Assembly (NCBI GenBank): GCA_037133755.1
Contig: JBAXNN010000013.1
Location: 1-64,000, forward strand
Reading direction: 5' to 3'
Length of the DNA stretch: 64,000 nt
Origin: F1-60-MAGs149 sp037133755
GTDB taxonomy: Bacteria; Actinomycetota; Thermoleophilia; Gaiellales; F1-60-MAGs149
Below the pieces are notes generated by a model. That model was not told where the DNA came from and did not search any database. It saw only the letters and a program-made list of their open reading frames with translations. The position numbers were made by a program, and so were the translations under genes. Position 1 is the first letter of the stretch; every line of letters starts with the position of its first letter. Positions 1-10,318 of the stretch are shown here, one piece after another.

Positions 1-1654
<1,654 letters not shown>

Positions 1655-1817
1655 GATCCTGCGTACTCGCTTCCTACGGTGGTAAGTCCTCTGATGGGGC
1701 TGACCTCTGCCCTCCAGGCATCTGACGCTGGAAATGACACGTGTGGTGCTACCTCCCGCCGGTTCGTGCGTGGGCTCACATAACGCGGCCGGATCGTGGA
1801 AGACTCGGCCGCGCGCG

Positions 1818-1854
1818 AGTGCCTCTCCCCGCAGTGCAGGCGGGGAGAGGCACT
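1818..1854 (-). terminator. Terminator hairpin after the chitinase gene
   Basis: A perfect 15-base-pair stem (1818-1832 with 1840-1854) with a 7-base loop lies 5 bases past the chitinase stop codon. There is no T-run, as is common in GC-rich actinobacteria. Confidence 0.8.
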
Positions 1855-1859
1855 GATGC

Positions 1860-3794
1860 CTAGCGGGTGCGGGCTACCGTGGTGCGTGCCTGCGCCTGGC
1901 GGATCTTGGCCGCCTTCTCCTGCGCCCTGGCGCGGCCTGGCGCCCCCGAGCGAGCCGCCGCGATGGCGGTGGTCGTCGGAGAACTCTCGGTCACGCTGAT
2001 CGAGGTCGGCTCGCCGCTACCGGTGGCGCAGAAGCCGAAGGCGGCGACGCTGGCGCTCGGACCGACGGTCGCTGCCCAGCTCGGTGCCGTCACGGTGATG
2101 ACATTGCCACTACGGCTGGCGGTGCCGCTCCAGCTGTCGGTGATCTTGACGCTGGCCGGCAGGGTGAAGCGCAGCTTCCAGTTGGTCGCTGCCCGGGTGC
2201 CGGTATTGGCGATCGTGAAGCTGCGGCAGAGGCCGCCGTCCCAGGTCGAGTCCTTCTTCACGGTGGCCTTCAGCACGACGGTGCCGGGGGCTGGCGTCGG
2301 TGCCGGCGTTGGGGTGGGTGTCGGGGTGGGCGTCGGCGTCGGCGTTGGGGTGGGCGTCGTTCCGGCCGTGCGGGCCGTCACCACGATGTTGTTCAGCTGT
2401 CCCGCGCCTGATCCCGCCACGCACATCCCGGTATCGGCGTAGGTGCCACCGGCAACGGCCTGTGCCCAGCTTGGCGCCACGACGGTGTAGTCGTTACCGC
2501 TGGACGTAAACGTGCCGCCCCAGGTGCTGGTGACCCGATCGCCGTTCGGGATCGAGAAGCTGATCTTGTCGATGATCAGGGCGTTTGCTGTCGCGTTGGT
2601 GACGACGATCTTGCCGCACCATGCACCCGCCCATTGCGAGTCGATCGACACCTTGGCGCTGACGACGCCGGGTGTCGGTGCAGGCGTCGGGGTCGGTGTG
2701 GGGGTTGGCGTCGGCGTCGGCGTCGGTGCGGGCGTTGGCGTGGGCGTCGGGTTGATCACCGGTGCCCCACCGAAGGTCCTCCAGATCGTGGAGAACTGCA
2801 TCGCGCTCTGCGGGACGCCACTGCAGTCGAGGCTCGTGTACGTGGTCGGCCCACCGCACTGAACGTCCCGATTGAGCGACCACATGGCGATCCGGCCAAT
2901 GCTCTTTGCGTTGGCCCAGTTGAGGAGCTTCGTGGCGTCGGCCGTGGTGAAGATCTCGGCGGGGTTGTCGTTGATGCCGATCATCGGGGTGATGCCGATC
3001 ATCCGGTACAGCTCGGCATCGCTACGACCGGGGTAGAGCGGGGCGAGCTGGAGCTTGAGGGCCTCGCCGGCTTGGATTGCAAAGTCGCCCATCTTGCCTG
3101 CCGGCTGGGGGTCCCAGTAGTAGTCCATGGCCATGACGTTCACGACGCTCACGTCGACGCCGTGGGTGATTGCGCTCCGCACGACATTGAGCCCGTCGTT
3201 GGTGAGTCCGGTTGGCAACGTCGGCAGGGTCAGCGAGACCGTTACCGGCTTTCCGGCAGCGATGCCGGCGGCCTGCACCTTGGCGATGGCCTGCGAGCGC
3301 AGGGCGAGGGAGGCCGCGTCACTTTGGTCGGCGCCTTCGATGTCGAAGTCGAGGCTGCGGACGTTGTAGGTGTCGATCACCGACTGGTACTGCGCCGCGA
3401 GGGCGTTGACGCTGGTGCAGGTCCGCGCCAGCTCGCGTCCGGCGGCGCCACCGAACGAGATGATCGGCTCCGAGCCCGCTGCGCGGGTGTCGCTGATCAC
3501 CTGCTTGGCGTCGAACCACTCGTCGGACGCGTTGAGTCCGTAGTAGCCACCCCACGATGCTTGGCAGGCGGCGCCGCTGACGATGAAGGCGAGCGTTGAT
3601 GCCTTGGCGCCCGACGCAGTGATCGCGCTGGTCGCCTTCGCCTTCGACTGCAACGTCATGTCGACGTAGGGAGCGAAGCTCTGCGCGGTCGCAGCCTGTG
3701 CGCTCGAGGCCTGGCCGACGGCGAGGCCCAGCGCTGCGACGACGCCGAGAATCGCGAAGCGCTGATGCCAGGTGTGGCGGGGTGTTGTGTGCAT
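1860..3794 (-). CDS. Secreted GH18 chitinase with two CBM2-type domains
   Basis: Predicted extracellular chitinase of 644 residues. The ATG at 3794 was chosen because it gives a clean signal peptide ending near SSAQAA; the open frame upstream is Arg-rich and unlike a leader. The N-terminal GH18 barrel carries SLDFDIEG with the catalytic Glu. In the usual DxxDxDxE motif the first Asp is replaced by Arg (NVRSLDFDIE), a divergent form. A (TP)n linker, a CBM2-like domain (WCGKIVVTN, STWGGTFTSSG), a second (TP)n linker and a second, more distant CBM2-like domain (TNWKLRFTLP, DSWSG) follow, with a basic C-terminal tail. The first CBM2 closely matches that of the adjacent cellulase. A strong hairpin ends the transcript. 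The two enzymes look like a biomass-degrading pair, each with its own promoter region. Confidence 0.88.
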   Translation of the reverse strand: MHTTPRHTWHQRFAILGVVAALGLAVGQASSAQAATAQSFAPYVDMTLQSKAKATSAITASGAKASTLAFIVSGAACQASWGGYYGLNASDEWFDAKQVISDTRAAGSEPIISFGGAAGRELARTCTSVNALAAQYQSVIDTYNVRSLDFDIEGADQSDAASLALRSQAIAKVQAAGIAAGKPVTVSLTLPTLPTGLTNDGLNVVRSAITHGVDVSVVNVMAMDYYWDPQPAGKMGDFAIQAGEALKLQLAPLYPGRSDAELYRMIGITPMIGINDNPAEIFTTADATKLLNWANAKSIGRIAMWSLNRDVQCGGPTTYTSLDCSGVPQSAMQFSTIWRTFGGAPVINPTPTPTPAPTPTPTPTPTPTPTPAPTPGVVSAKVSIDSQWAGAWCGKIVVTNATANALIIDKISFSIPNGDRVTSTWGGTFTSSGNDYTVVAPSWAQAVAGGTYADTGMCVAGSGAGQLNNIVVTARTAGTTPTPTPTPTPTPTPTPTPAPTPAPGTVVLKATVKKDSTWDGGLCRSFTIANTGTRAATNWKLRFTLPASVKITDSWSGTASRSGNVITVTAPSWAATVGPSASVAAFGFCATGSGEPTSISVTESSPTTTAIAAARSGAPGRARAQEKAAKIRQAQARTTVARTR

Positions 3795-3983
3795 GGTGGT
3801 CCCTTGTGGCCGCTGGCTCATCCGACGCGGCATGTGGGGTTGAGGACGGGCGTAGGTCCGTCGTCTGACGCGGGCGCCCGCACTCAGGCACCTCTTCGTA
3901 GGCGGGCTCACAATCCGGTGCCAGTGGTGTACCCCGTCGGCTGCGCCCCGACCCGCGTCGTGCATTTACACTCCCGGCCGTAC

Positions 3984-4056
3984 GCCGACGTAGCTCAGTT
4001 GGTAGAGCACTTCACTCGTAATGAAGGGGTCCGCGGTTCGAATCCGCGCGTCGGCT
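3984..4056 (+). tRNA. tRNA-Thr (anticodon CGT)
   Basis: A full cloverleaf can be drawn: acceptor 3984-3990 (GCCGACG) pairs with 4049-4055 (CGTCGGC); D arm GCTC/GAGC; anticodon stem CTTCA/TGAAG (4010-4014/4022-4026) around loop CTCGTAA; T arm CGCGG-TTCGAAT-CCGCG. Anticodon CGT reads ACG threonine codons. CCA is not encoded. No duplicated 3' end or integrase was seen nearby, so it does not look like a used attachment site. Confidence 0.97.
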
Positions 4057-4075
4057 CTCTGTAACGGCTCCGCCG

Positions 4076-4645
4076 ATGCTGCCGTCCGCCGACCGTCTTT
4101 CCCCCGCCGTCCGCGGCACCATCAAGGTGGGTCTTGCGACGCTGTTTGCGACCGGCGCCCTCGCGCTTGGCGGTGTGGTGATCCGGCTGCTGGCGCATGC
4201 GGGCGTCTTGTCGGCGGACGCCCAGCTGCCGGCGGTCGGCTACGGCTACGCGGTCGGTGCGATCGCCCTCAGCTACCAGTCGGTGCTGCCGCATGCGCAT
4301 CGCGCCTTCCGGCGCCGTTTCGCCGGCACGCTCGGCGGTATGGCGATCGGCATCGCGTGCTGGTATCTACCGGGTGGGACGATCGCCTCCGTCGTGCCGG
4401 CGACCGCACTGGGCTGGGGTTTCGGGATCCTGATCGACGGGATGCTCACGGCCGACAAGGCCGCGTACTTCGCCGGGGCAACCGCGCTCTACCCCGCGGA
4501 TAATCCCCTCGCGAGCATCGCGTCCCGCACGGCGGGCATCTTCCTCGGCTACCTCGCCGTCGTGATCGTGATCACGCTGATCTGGCCGGCTGAGGCGCCG
4601 GAGGAGCGGCAGACGCGCTTCACCTGGCGCCGGCCGTTCGGGTAG
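4076..4645 (+). CDS. Small multi-spanning membrane protein, possibly FUSC/aromatic-acid-exporter-like
   Basis: A 189-residue protein with about four to five hydrophobic segments: near residues 18-38, 52-66, 84-110 with a short break, and 152-168. A basic loop (HRAFRRRF) separates the second and third. Arrangement and size are weakly reminiscent of the membrane half of FUSC/ArAE family proteins, but no diagnostic motif was recognised, so the function is unassigned. It starts 19 bases after the tRNA-Thr gene and ends 28 bases before the peptide-transporter ATPase gene on the same strand, so it may share their transcript. Confidence 0.6.
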   Translation: MLPSADRLSPAVRGTIKVGLATLFATGALALGGVVIRLLAHAGVLSADAQLPAVGYGYAVGAIALSYQSVLPHAHRAFRRRFAGTLGGMAIGIACWYLPGGTIASVVPATALGWGFGILIDGMLTADKAAYFAGATALYPADNPLASIASRTAGIFLGYLAVVIVITLIWPAEAPEERQTRFTWRRPFG

Positions 4646-4673
4646 GGCTCGCACCCGCTGCTACCCTCGCCAC

Positions 4674-5663
4674 ATGGCTGCGGATACCGTCCTCGCGATC
4701 GAGGGACTCGCGCTCGACGCGCGCATACGACGCGCGATCGCGCGGCCCGTCGCCGAAGCGCACGTGGAGGTCCGCGCCGGTGAGATCGTCGGCCTCGTCG
4801 GCGAGTCGGGCAGCGGCAAGACCCTGACCGCGCTGTCGGCGCTGCGGCTGCTCCCCGACAACATCGAGATCGCGGCTGGGCGCATCGAGGTCGGCGGGCA
4901 GGACGTCCGCGCGCTCGACGACGCGGGTCTCGCCGCCCTGCGCGGTTCGGTTGCCGGCATGGTCTTCCAGGATCCGATCGGCTCGCTCAACCCGTCGATG
5001 ACGATCGGGCGTCAGGTGGCCGAGGGCGTGCGGATCCATCAAGGCGTTGATCGCGCCGCTGCCGCCGCCCGTGCCGTCGAGGCGCTCGGACTGGTTGGCT
5101 TTCCCCATGCCCGAGAGCGCTTCGATGCCTATCCCCACCAGCTGTCGGGCGGTCTGCGCCAGCGCGTGATGATCGCGATGGCGATCGCCAACGAGCCGCG
5201 GCTCGTGATCGCCGATGAACCCACCACTGCGCTCGACGTGACGGTGCAGGCGCAGATCCTCGAGCTGCTGCAGTCACTCGTCGCCGAGCTCGGGATCGGC
5301 GTGCTGCTGATCACCCACGACCTCGGCGTCATCGCCAACGCGGCCGACCGCGTGACGGTGATGTACGGCGGGCGCACCGTCGAGCAGTGCTCCACGCTCC
5401 ACGCGTTCGGCGATATGCGGCACCCGTACACCGAGGCGCTCGTGGCGAGCGCGCCGACGCTCGAGGGGTCGGAGGCGACGGTGCTGCGTGGCATCCCCGG
5501 CGCGCCGCCCGACCCAACGCGCCCCGAGCCCGGTTGCCCATTCGCGCCGCGCTGCACGCGGGTCACCGCTGAGTGCACTGTCGTACCACCCGCCTACGAG
5601 GAGATCGGCGAGGGGCGCTCGCTGGCGTGCATCCATCCTGTGCCGGCGGCTGCCCATGCCTAG
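4674..5663 (+). CDS. Oligopeptide/dipeptide ABC transporter ATPase, DppD/OppD type
   Basis: ATP-hydrolysing subunit of a peptide- or nickel-type importer, 329 residues as usual for the family. Walker A is GESGSGKT, the Q-loop is FQDPIGSLNP, the signature is LSGGLRQR, Walker B is LVIADEP followed by the D-loop TTALD, and the switch His is in LLITHDLG. The C-terminal oligopeptide-transporter extension is present with its Cys-rich GCPFAPRC segment, which in this family can hold an iron-sulfur cluster. It overlaps the next ATPase gene by 8 bases, so the two are translationally coupled and probably form a heterodimer. The permeases and binding protein of the same system lie convergently just downstream. 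Confidence 0.95.
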   Translation: MAADTVLAIEGLALDARIRRAIARPVAEAHVEVRAGEIVGLVGESGSGKTLTALSALRLLPDNIEIAAGRIEVGGQDVRALDDAGLAALRGSVAGMVFQDPIGSLNPSMTIGRQVAEGVRIHQGVDRAAAAARAVEALGLVGFPHARERFDAYPHQLSGGLRQRVMIAMAIANEPRLVIADEPTTALDVTVQAQILELLQSLVAELGIGVLLITHDLGVIANAADRVTVMYGGRTVEQCSTLHAFGDMRHPYTEALVASAPTLEGSEATVLRGIPGAPPDPTRPEPGCPFAPRCTRVTAECTVVPPAYEEIGEGRSLACIHPVPAAAHA

Positions 5664-6621
5664 CCCGCTGCTCGAGCTGCGCGACGTCACGCGCACCTAC
5701 CGCGCGCCCGGCACGGCCTTCGGCCGCAAGCGCCTGCATGCGCTCCGCGGCGTGACAGTGACGATCGGCGAGGGCGAATCGGTCGCGCTCGTCGGCGAGT
5801 CGGGGTGCGGCAAGTCGACGCTCGCGCGCATCGCCGTGCGGCTCGAGTCGGCCGAGACCGGCGAGGTGCTCGTCGAGGGCACACCCCGCAGCGAGCTCTC
5901 GCGCAGCCAGCTGCGCGCCGGCACGACCGAGATCCAGCTCGTCCCGCAGGACGCGAGCGCTGCGCTCGACCCGCGGATGACGATCGCCGCCTCGGTCGGC
6001 GAGCCGCTCGCCATCCACCGGCGCGGCACGAAGGCCGAGCGCGAGGCGCGCGTCCTCGACCTCCTCGACGAAGTGGGTCTCGACCGTTCGCTCGCCGTCC
6101 GCTTCCCGCATCAGCTCTCCGGCGGCCAGCGCCAGCGCGTCGTGATCGCGCGCGCCTTGGCACTCGAGCCGAAGCTGCTGATCGCTGACGAGCCCGTCTC
6201 GGCGCTCGACGTGAGCGTGCGCGCCCAGGTGCTCAACCTGCTGCGCGATATCCGCGAGCGCCGGTCGCTCGCGCTCCTTGTCATCTCGCACGACCTCGCC
6301 GTCGTGCGCACGATCAGCGAGCGCATCGACGTCATGTACCTCGGCCGCATCGTCGAGTCCGGCCCGACGGCCGCGGTCATCGACCAGCCCGCGCACCCCT
6401 ACACGGCTGCGCTCGTGGCCGCGTTCCCCGATCCGGACCCGACGACGCGCGAGCGCCGTGCGGCGCCCGAGGGCGAGGTGCCGTCGCCCGTCGACCTGCC
6501 GACCGGCTGCGCCTTCGCGGGTCGGTGTCCGCGCGCCGTGGACGACTGCGATGCGACGGACCCGCAGCTGGCGGAGCACAGCGCGCTGCGCCGGGTCGCC
6601 TGCCTGCACCCGCTGGTCTAG
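5656..6621 (+). CDS. Oligopeptide/dipeptide ABC transporter ATPase, DppF/OppF type
   Basis: Second ATPase of the importer, 321 residues from the ATG at 5656, which overlaps the end of the upstream ATPase gene. The longer open frame upstream has shadow-frame composition and was rejected. Walker A is GESGCGKS, the signature LSGGQRQR, Walker B LLIADEPVSALD, and the switch His is in VISHDLA. The OligoHPY-type tail has GCAFAGRC. The stop codon shares the four bases CTAG (6618-6621) with the stop of the convergent permease gene, leaving no room for a terminator between the two units. Confidence 0.95.
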   Translation: MPSPLLELRDVTRTYRAPGTAFGRKRLHALRGVTVTIGEGESVALVGESGCGKSTLARIAVRLESAETGEVLVEGTPRSELSRSQLRAGTTEIQLVPQDASAALDPRMTIAASVGEPLAIHRRGTKAEREARVLDLLDEVGLDRSLAVRFPHQLSGGQRQRVVIARALALEPKLLIADEPVSALDVSVRAQVLNLLRDIRERRSLALLVISHDLAVVRTISERIDVMYLGRIVESGPTAAVIDQPAHPYTAALVAAFPDPDPTTRERRAAPEGEVPSPVDLPTGCAFAGRCPRAVDDCDATDPQLAEHSALRRVACLHPLV

Positions 6622-7463
6622 CGTGCCGAGCGCGGGCTCAGCGCATCGCGCAGGCCGTCGCCGACGAGGTTGATCGCCACGACCGTGATCACGATCAGCA
6701 GGCCGGCGGGGTAGATCAGCCACCAGTAGCCCGAGTAGAGCGTGTCGAGGCCGCCGCTGAGCATGCCGCCCCAGTTGGCGGCCGGCGGGCGCGGCCCGAG
6801 GCCGAGGAACGAGAGCGTCGCGATGATCAGGATCGCGTCGGCGACCTGGAACGTCGCGTTGACGGCCAGCGTCGAGATGGTGTTCGGCAGAACGTGGCGC
6901 GTGACGGCACGACCCGGGCCGCCGCCGAGCACGCGGACCATCCGCACGAAGTCGAGGTTGCGCAGCGTCAGCGCCTCGCCGCGCACGAGCCGTGCCGGGA
7001 CGAGCCACGAGGTGAGCGCGATGGCGAGGATCAGCGTCGTCACCGTCGGCGCGGCGAGCGCGGCGACGAACAGGATCAGGAACAGCGTCGGGATCGAGAT
7101 GACGGCGTCGACGATGCGCATGAGCAGCGAGTCGACGGCGCCGCCCGCGTAGCCGGCGATGGCGCCGTAGAGCGCGCCGATCGTCGTCGCGATGATCGCG
7201 GCGAGCAGGCCGACGATCAGCGAGATGCGGCCGCCGACCATCAGCCGGCCGAGGACGTCGCGGCCGAGGTCGTCGGTGCCGAGCGGGTGTCCGGGACCCG
7301 GCGGGAGGAACGCCTCCATCAGCGAGGTGTGCACCTGGTCGGTCTGCCAGATCAGCGGGCCGACGAAGCAGAACAGCGTGACGAGGACGAGCACCGCCAG
7401 CCCGATCAGGGCCAGCCGGTTGTCGGCGAAGGCGCGGATGGCGTCGCGGCTGCGGGTGCTCAC
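6618..7463 (-). CDS. Peptide ABC transporter permease, DppC/OppC type
   Basis: Inner-membrane permease of 281 residues from a GTG start that overlaps the stop of the upstream permease by four bases (GTGA). An N-terminal membrane segment (near residues 17-37) is followed by a periplasmic stretch with the family hallmark HPLGTDDLGRDVLGRL, then five further hydrophobic helices. The coupling loop to the ATPases is recognisable around VRMVRVLGGGPGRAVTRHVLPN. It pairs with the DppB-type gene to form the channel. Confidence 0.93.
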   Translation of the reverse strand: MSTRSRDAIRAFADNRLALIGLAVLVLVTLFCFVGPLIWQTDQVHTSLMEAFLPPGPGHPLGTDDLGRDVLGRLMVGGRISLIVGLLAAIIATTIGALYGAIAGYAGGAVDSLLMRIVDAVISIPTLFLILFVAALAAPTVTTLILAIALTSWLVPARLVRGEALTLRNLDFVRMVRVLGGGPGRAVTRHVLPNTISTLAVNATFQVADAILIIATLSFLGLGPRPPAANWGGMLSGGLDTLYSGYWWLIYPAGLLIVITVVAINLVGDGLRDALSPRSAR

Positions 7464-8416
7464 TGCGCCCCGATCTGGTCGCGCACGCGCGGGTCGAGGA
7501 ACGCGTAGCCCAGGTCGGCGAGCAGCGACCCGATCACCGTGCCGACGCTGACGACGAGCACGACGCCGAGCAGCACGGGATAGTCCTGCGCCTGCGCGGC
7601 GTTCCAGAAGAGGAAGCCCGTGCCGGGGAAGTTGAAGACCGCCTCGACCACGAGCGAGCCACCGAGGATCCACGGCAGGCTCAGGCCGAGCAGCGTGACG
7701 ACGGGGGAGAGCGCGTTGCGCAGCACGTGCCGGCGGACGATCGCGCCCGACTGCAGGCCCTTGGCGCGCGCGGTGCGGACGTAGTCCTGCTCGAGCTGCT
7801 CGACGGTCGAGGCGCGGACGTAGCGCGAGAACGACGCGATCGTGACGAGCGCCAGCGTGGCGATCGGCAGCACGAGGCCGGCCGGGTTCTGGAGCATCTC
7901 AAGCGGGCCGCCCGTCGGGGCGTCGGGTGGCAGCCAGCCGAGCTTGATCGCGAAGATCTCGATCAGGATCAGTCCGAGCCAGAAGCTCGGCATCGAATAG
8001 AGCGTGAAGGTGACGGTCGTCAATGCGTGGTCGATCGCGCGGTTGCGGCGCGTCGCCTGGATGACGCCGACGGGAATGGCGACCAGGACGGCGATCAGCG
8101 TGCCGAGGCCGACGAGCAGCAGCGTTCGCGGCACCGTCGCCTTCAGCAGCGTGGAGACGGGGGAGTTGCGCTTGTACGAGAAGCCGAGGTCGCCCTGCAC
8201 GGCCTTGCCGAGCCAGCGCACGTACTGCTGCGGCAGCGACAGGTCGTAGCCGTTGACGTGGTTGAACTCCGCGATCGCCTGCGGGGTCGCGCGCGGCCCG
8301 AGAATGGCGCGCGCGGGGCCACCCGGCAGGAAGTGCAGCAGCGCGAAGATGACCGCGCTGACGATCAGCAGGACGACGAGCGCCTGCCCGATACGGCGAA
8401 GGAGGAAGAGACCCAC
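7460..8416 (-). CDS. Peptide ABC transporter permease, DppB/OppB type
   Basis: Inner-membrane permease of 318 residues. The first helix is near residues 9-30 and is followed by the usual external loop with GDLGFSYKRNSPV, then five further helices. The cytoplasmic coupling segment is DYVRTARAKGLQSGAIVRRHVLRNA across residues of the fourth loop, of which YVRTARAKGL is the classic EAA-type signature. It lies 33 bases downstream of the binding-protein gene and overlaps the second permease by four bases, so the order is binding protein, DppB, DppC. Confidence 0.95.
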   Translation of the reverse strand: MGLFLLRRIGQALVVLLIVSAVIFALLHFLPGGPARAILGPRATPQAIAEFNHVNGYDLSLPQQYVRWLGKAVQGDLGFSYKRNSPVSTLLKATVPRTLLLVGLGTLIAVLVAIPVGVIQATRRNRAIDHALTTVTFTLYSMPSFWLGLILIEIFAIKLGWLPPDAPTGGPLEMLQNPAGLVLPIATLALVTIASFSRYVRASTVEQLEQDYVRTARAKGLQSGAIVRRHVLRNALSPVVTLLGLSLPWILGGSLVVEAVFNFPGTGFLFWNAAQAQDYPVLLGVVLVVSVGTVIGSLLADLGYAFLDPRVRDQIGAQ

Positions 8417-8449
8417 GCGGGTATCTTCCCCCTCCGCCTTACCGGTTGC

Positions 8450-10267
8450 CTACTTCCAGCTCCACTCTTCGGGGTACAGGTTGCTGAACGGATCGTCCGC
8501 CTGCACGCCGGAGAGGTTGGAGCGCCACGCCACGATCGCCTGCGCCTTCGGCGTCCAGAACACCGGCAGCTGCTGCTGCAGGTAGTCCTGGTAGGCGACC
8601 ATCGCGTCGGGCGAGGTGCTCGTGTGGGTGTCCGCGATCAGCTGGTTGGCCTTCGCGTCGTCGTAGCTGCCCGCGTTGCAGCAGCCGTCCTTGCCGAACA
8701 TCAGCGACCCCTCGGGGTAGTAGTTCGGCTGGAAGGTCCAGGCCAGGTCGCCCTGGACGAACTGCCAGCTGCACTCCTTCTGGTCGGGGGTGCACTTGAC
8801 CTCGTTGGCGTTGACCGTCTCGAGCGGCTCGGAGACGAGGTCGAGCTGGATGCCGGCCTGCGAGAAGGCCGACTTCTCGGCCTGCATCGCCTTGTCGAGG
8901 GCGCCGAGACCGCTGGCGTACTCGACCTTGAACTTCAGCTCGGCCCCGGCCTTGACGCCCTCGCCGCACTGGCCGGGAGCGGTGCCCGGGGTCTTGCAGG
9001 TGGTCGTGCCGTCGGGCTTCACGTCCCAGCCGTTGTCGGTGAGCAGCTTCTTGGCTGCCTCGACGTCGTACGGGAAGGCGTTCGCCTTGTTGGCCGGGCT
9101 GACGAACGGGTTGTCCGGGAAGGCCGGGACGGGACCGTAGGTCGGGGCGCCGAAGCCGCGCAGCGGGCCCTTGACCCAGCCGTCCTGGTCGATCAGGTGC
9201 TCGATCGCCTGGCGGACGGGCAGCTGCTTGAGGATCGGGCCGACATCCGGGTTGTTGAAGTTCGGGACCATGTAGTTGATCGACCACGTCGTGGTCGTCT
9301 TGGTCTCGTACCCCTTGCCCTTGATGCGATCGCCCTGATCGCCCTGCTGCGGCGGGATGTAGCCGTAGTCGACGTCGCCACCGGCGGCGAGGACGTTGAA
9401 CTCGGCGGTATCGCTCGTGAACGGCTTGAGCGTGACGGTCTTCAGCGTCGGCTTGATCGGACCGCTGTAGGCGTCATTGGCGGCGAGGGTGACCTCGTTG
9501 CCGTTGGCGAAGCTCTGGATCTTCCACGGGCCGCTGACGACCTGCCAGAGCGGGTTCGAGGCGTACGTGTCGGCCTGCGCGCCCTGCTTGATCAGGTAGC
9601 TGTAGACCTTCTTCGCGCCGGCGGGGGTCTGGTCGTAGTCGCCGACCTTGCCGGAGTCCGACGTCTTGTCCCACACGTGCTGGGGCATCGGCGTGATCTG
9701 GCTCAGCTCGTTGTAGAGGATCCAGTCGGGGTTGTAGACCTTGTCGAACGTGAACGTGATCGTCGAGTCGTCCGGCGTGGCGACCTTGGTCACGTTGTCG
9801 GGGAACTCGTTGGGGACGTAGCCCGCCCAGTTCTCCTTGGAGGCCTTCAGCAGGTTCCAGAAGAAGAGGACGTCGCGGCTGGTGATCTTCGTGCCGTCGG
9901 ACCACGAGTAGTCGCGCAGCTTGAGGACCGCGGTCTTGCCACCGTCGGTGTAGGTCGGCGCGTCGGCCAGCGAGATCTGGTCGTACACCTTGACCTGGCC
10001 GTGATCGCCGATCCAGTAGAGCGGGCGGTAGATCAGGTCCTGGAAGTACGCGTCGTTGAGGCCGTTGTAGTTGTCCATCGGCGTCAGCGGGAAGACGTAG
10101 TAGGCCGGCGCGTTCGGCGGCTCGGCGATGACGGCGCTGTCCTTGGCGGGCGCGCTGCTCGAGCTGCCGCCCGAGGAGCTGCTCGAGGAGCCGCTCGAAC
10201 CGCAGGCGGCGACGATGGCGGCGATCGCCAGGACGCCTGCCAGCAGGATGAGGATTCGCTTATTCAC
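8450..10267 (-). CDS. Family-5 extracellular solute-binding lipoprotein of the peptide importer
   Basis: Substrate-binding component of 605 residues. A lipoprotein signal ends at the lipobox IVAAC (Cys22), followed by a low-complexity Ser/Gly linker (about residues 23-39) that tethers the protein to the membrane. The mature part has the OppA/DppA layout, including a YSWSDGTKITSRDVLFFW segment typical of the family. Four Cys in the C-terminal half (around CKTPGTAPGQC and CTPDQKEC) may form disulfides. It is the first gene of the minus-strand unit. Substrate is unknown; di- or oligopeptides are most likely, but sugars or nickel chelates are possible within the family. Confidence 0.94.
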   Translation of the reverse strand: MNKRILILLAGVLAIAAIVAACGSSGSSSSSSGGSSSSAPAKDSAVIAEPPNAPAYYVFPLTPMDNYNGLNDAYFQDLIYRPLYWIGDHGQVKVYDQISLADAPTYTDGGKTAVLKLRDYSWSDGTKITSRDVLFFWNLLKASKENWAGYVPNEFPDNVTKVATPDDSTITFTFDKVYNPDWILYNELSQITPMPQHVWDKTSDSGKVGDYDQTPAGAKKVYSYLIKQGAQADTYASNPLWQVVSGPWKIQSFANGNEVTLAANDAYSGPIKPTLKTVTLKPFTSDTAEFNVLAAGGDVDYGYIPPQQGDQGDRIKGKGYETKTTTTWSINYMVPNFNNPDVGPILKQLPVRQAIEHLIDQDGWVKGPLRGFGAPTYGPVPAFPDNPFVSPANKANAFPYDVEAAKKLLTDNGWDVKPDGTTTCKTPGTAPGQCGEGVKAGAELKFKVEYASGLGALDKAMQAEKSAFSQAGIQLDLVSEPLETVNANEVKCTPDQKECSWQFVQGDLAWTFQPNYYPEGSLMFGKDGCCNAGSYDDAKANQLIADTHTSTSPDAMVAYQDYLQQQLPVFWTPKAQAIVAWRSNLSGVQADDPFSNLYPEEWSWK

Positions 10268-10318
10268 CGTATGAGATTCCTTTATCGTGGATCGGGAGGA
10301 GATTAGCAGCCTGTGGGT

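Noticed and set aside
3984..4056. tRNA-Thr as an integration site
   Set aside because: No integrase, no duplicated tRNA 3' end, and the next genes are ordinary transporter genes.
7727..10306. 859-codon plus-strand frame across the transporter genes
   Set aside because: Shadow of the permease and binding-protein genes; low-complexity composition and no motif.
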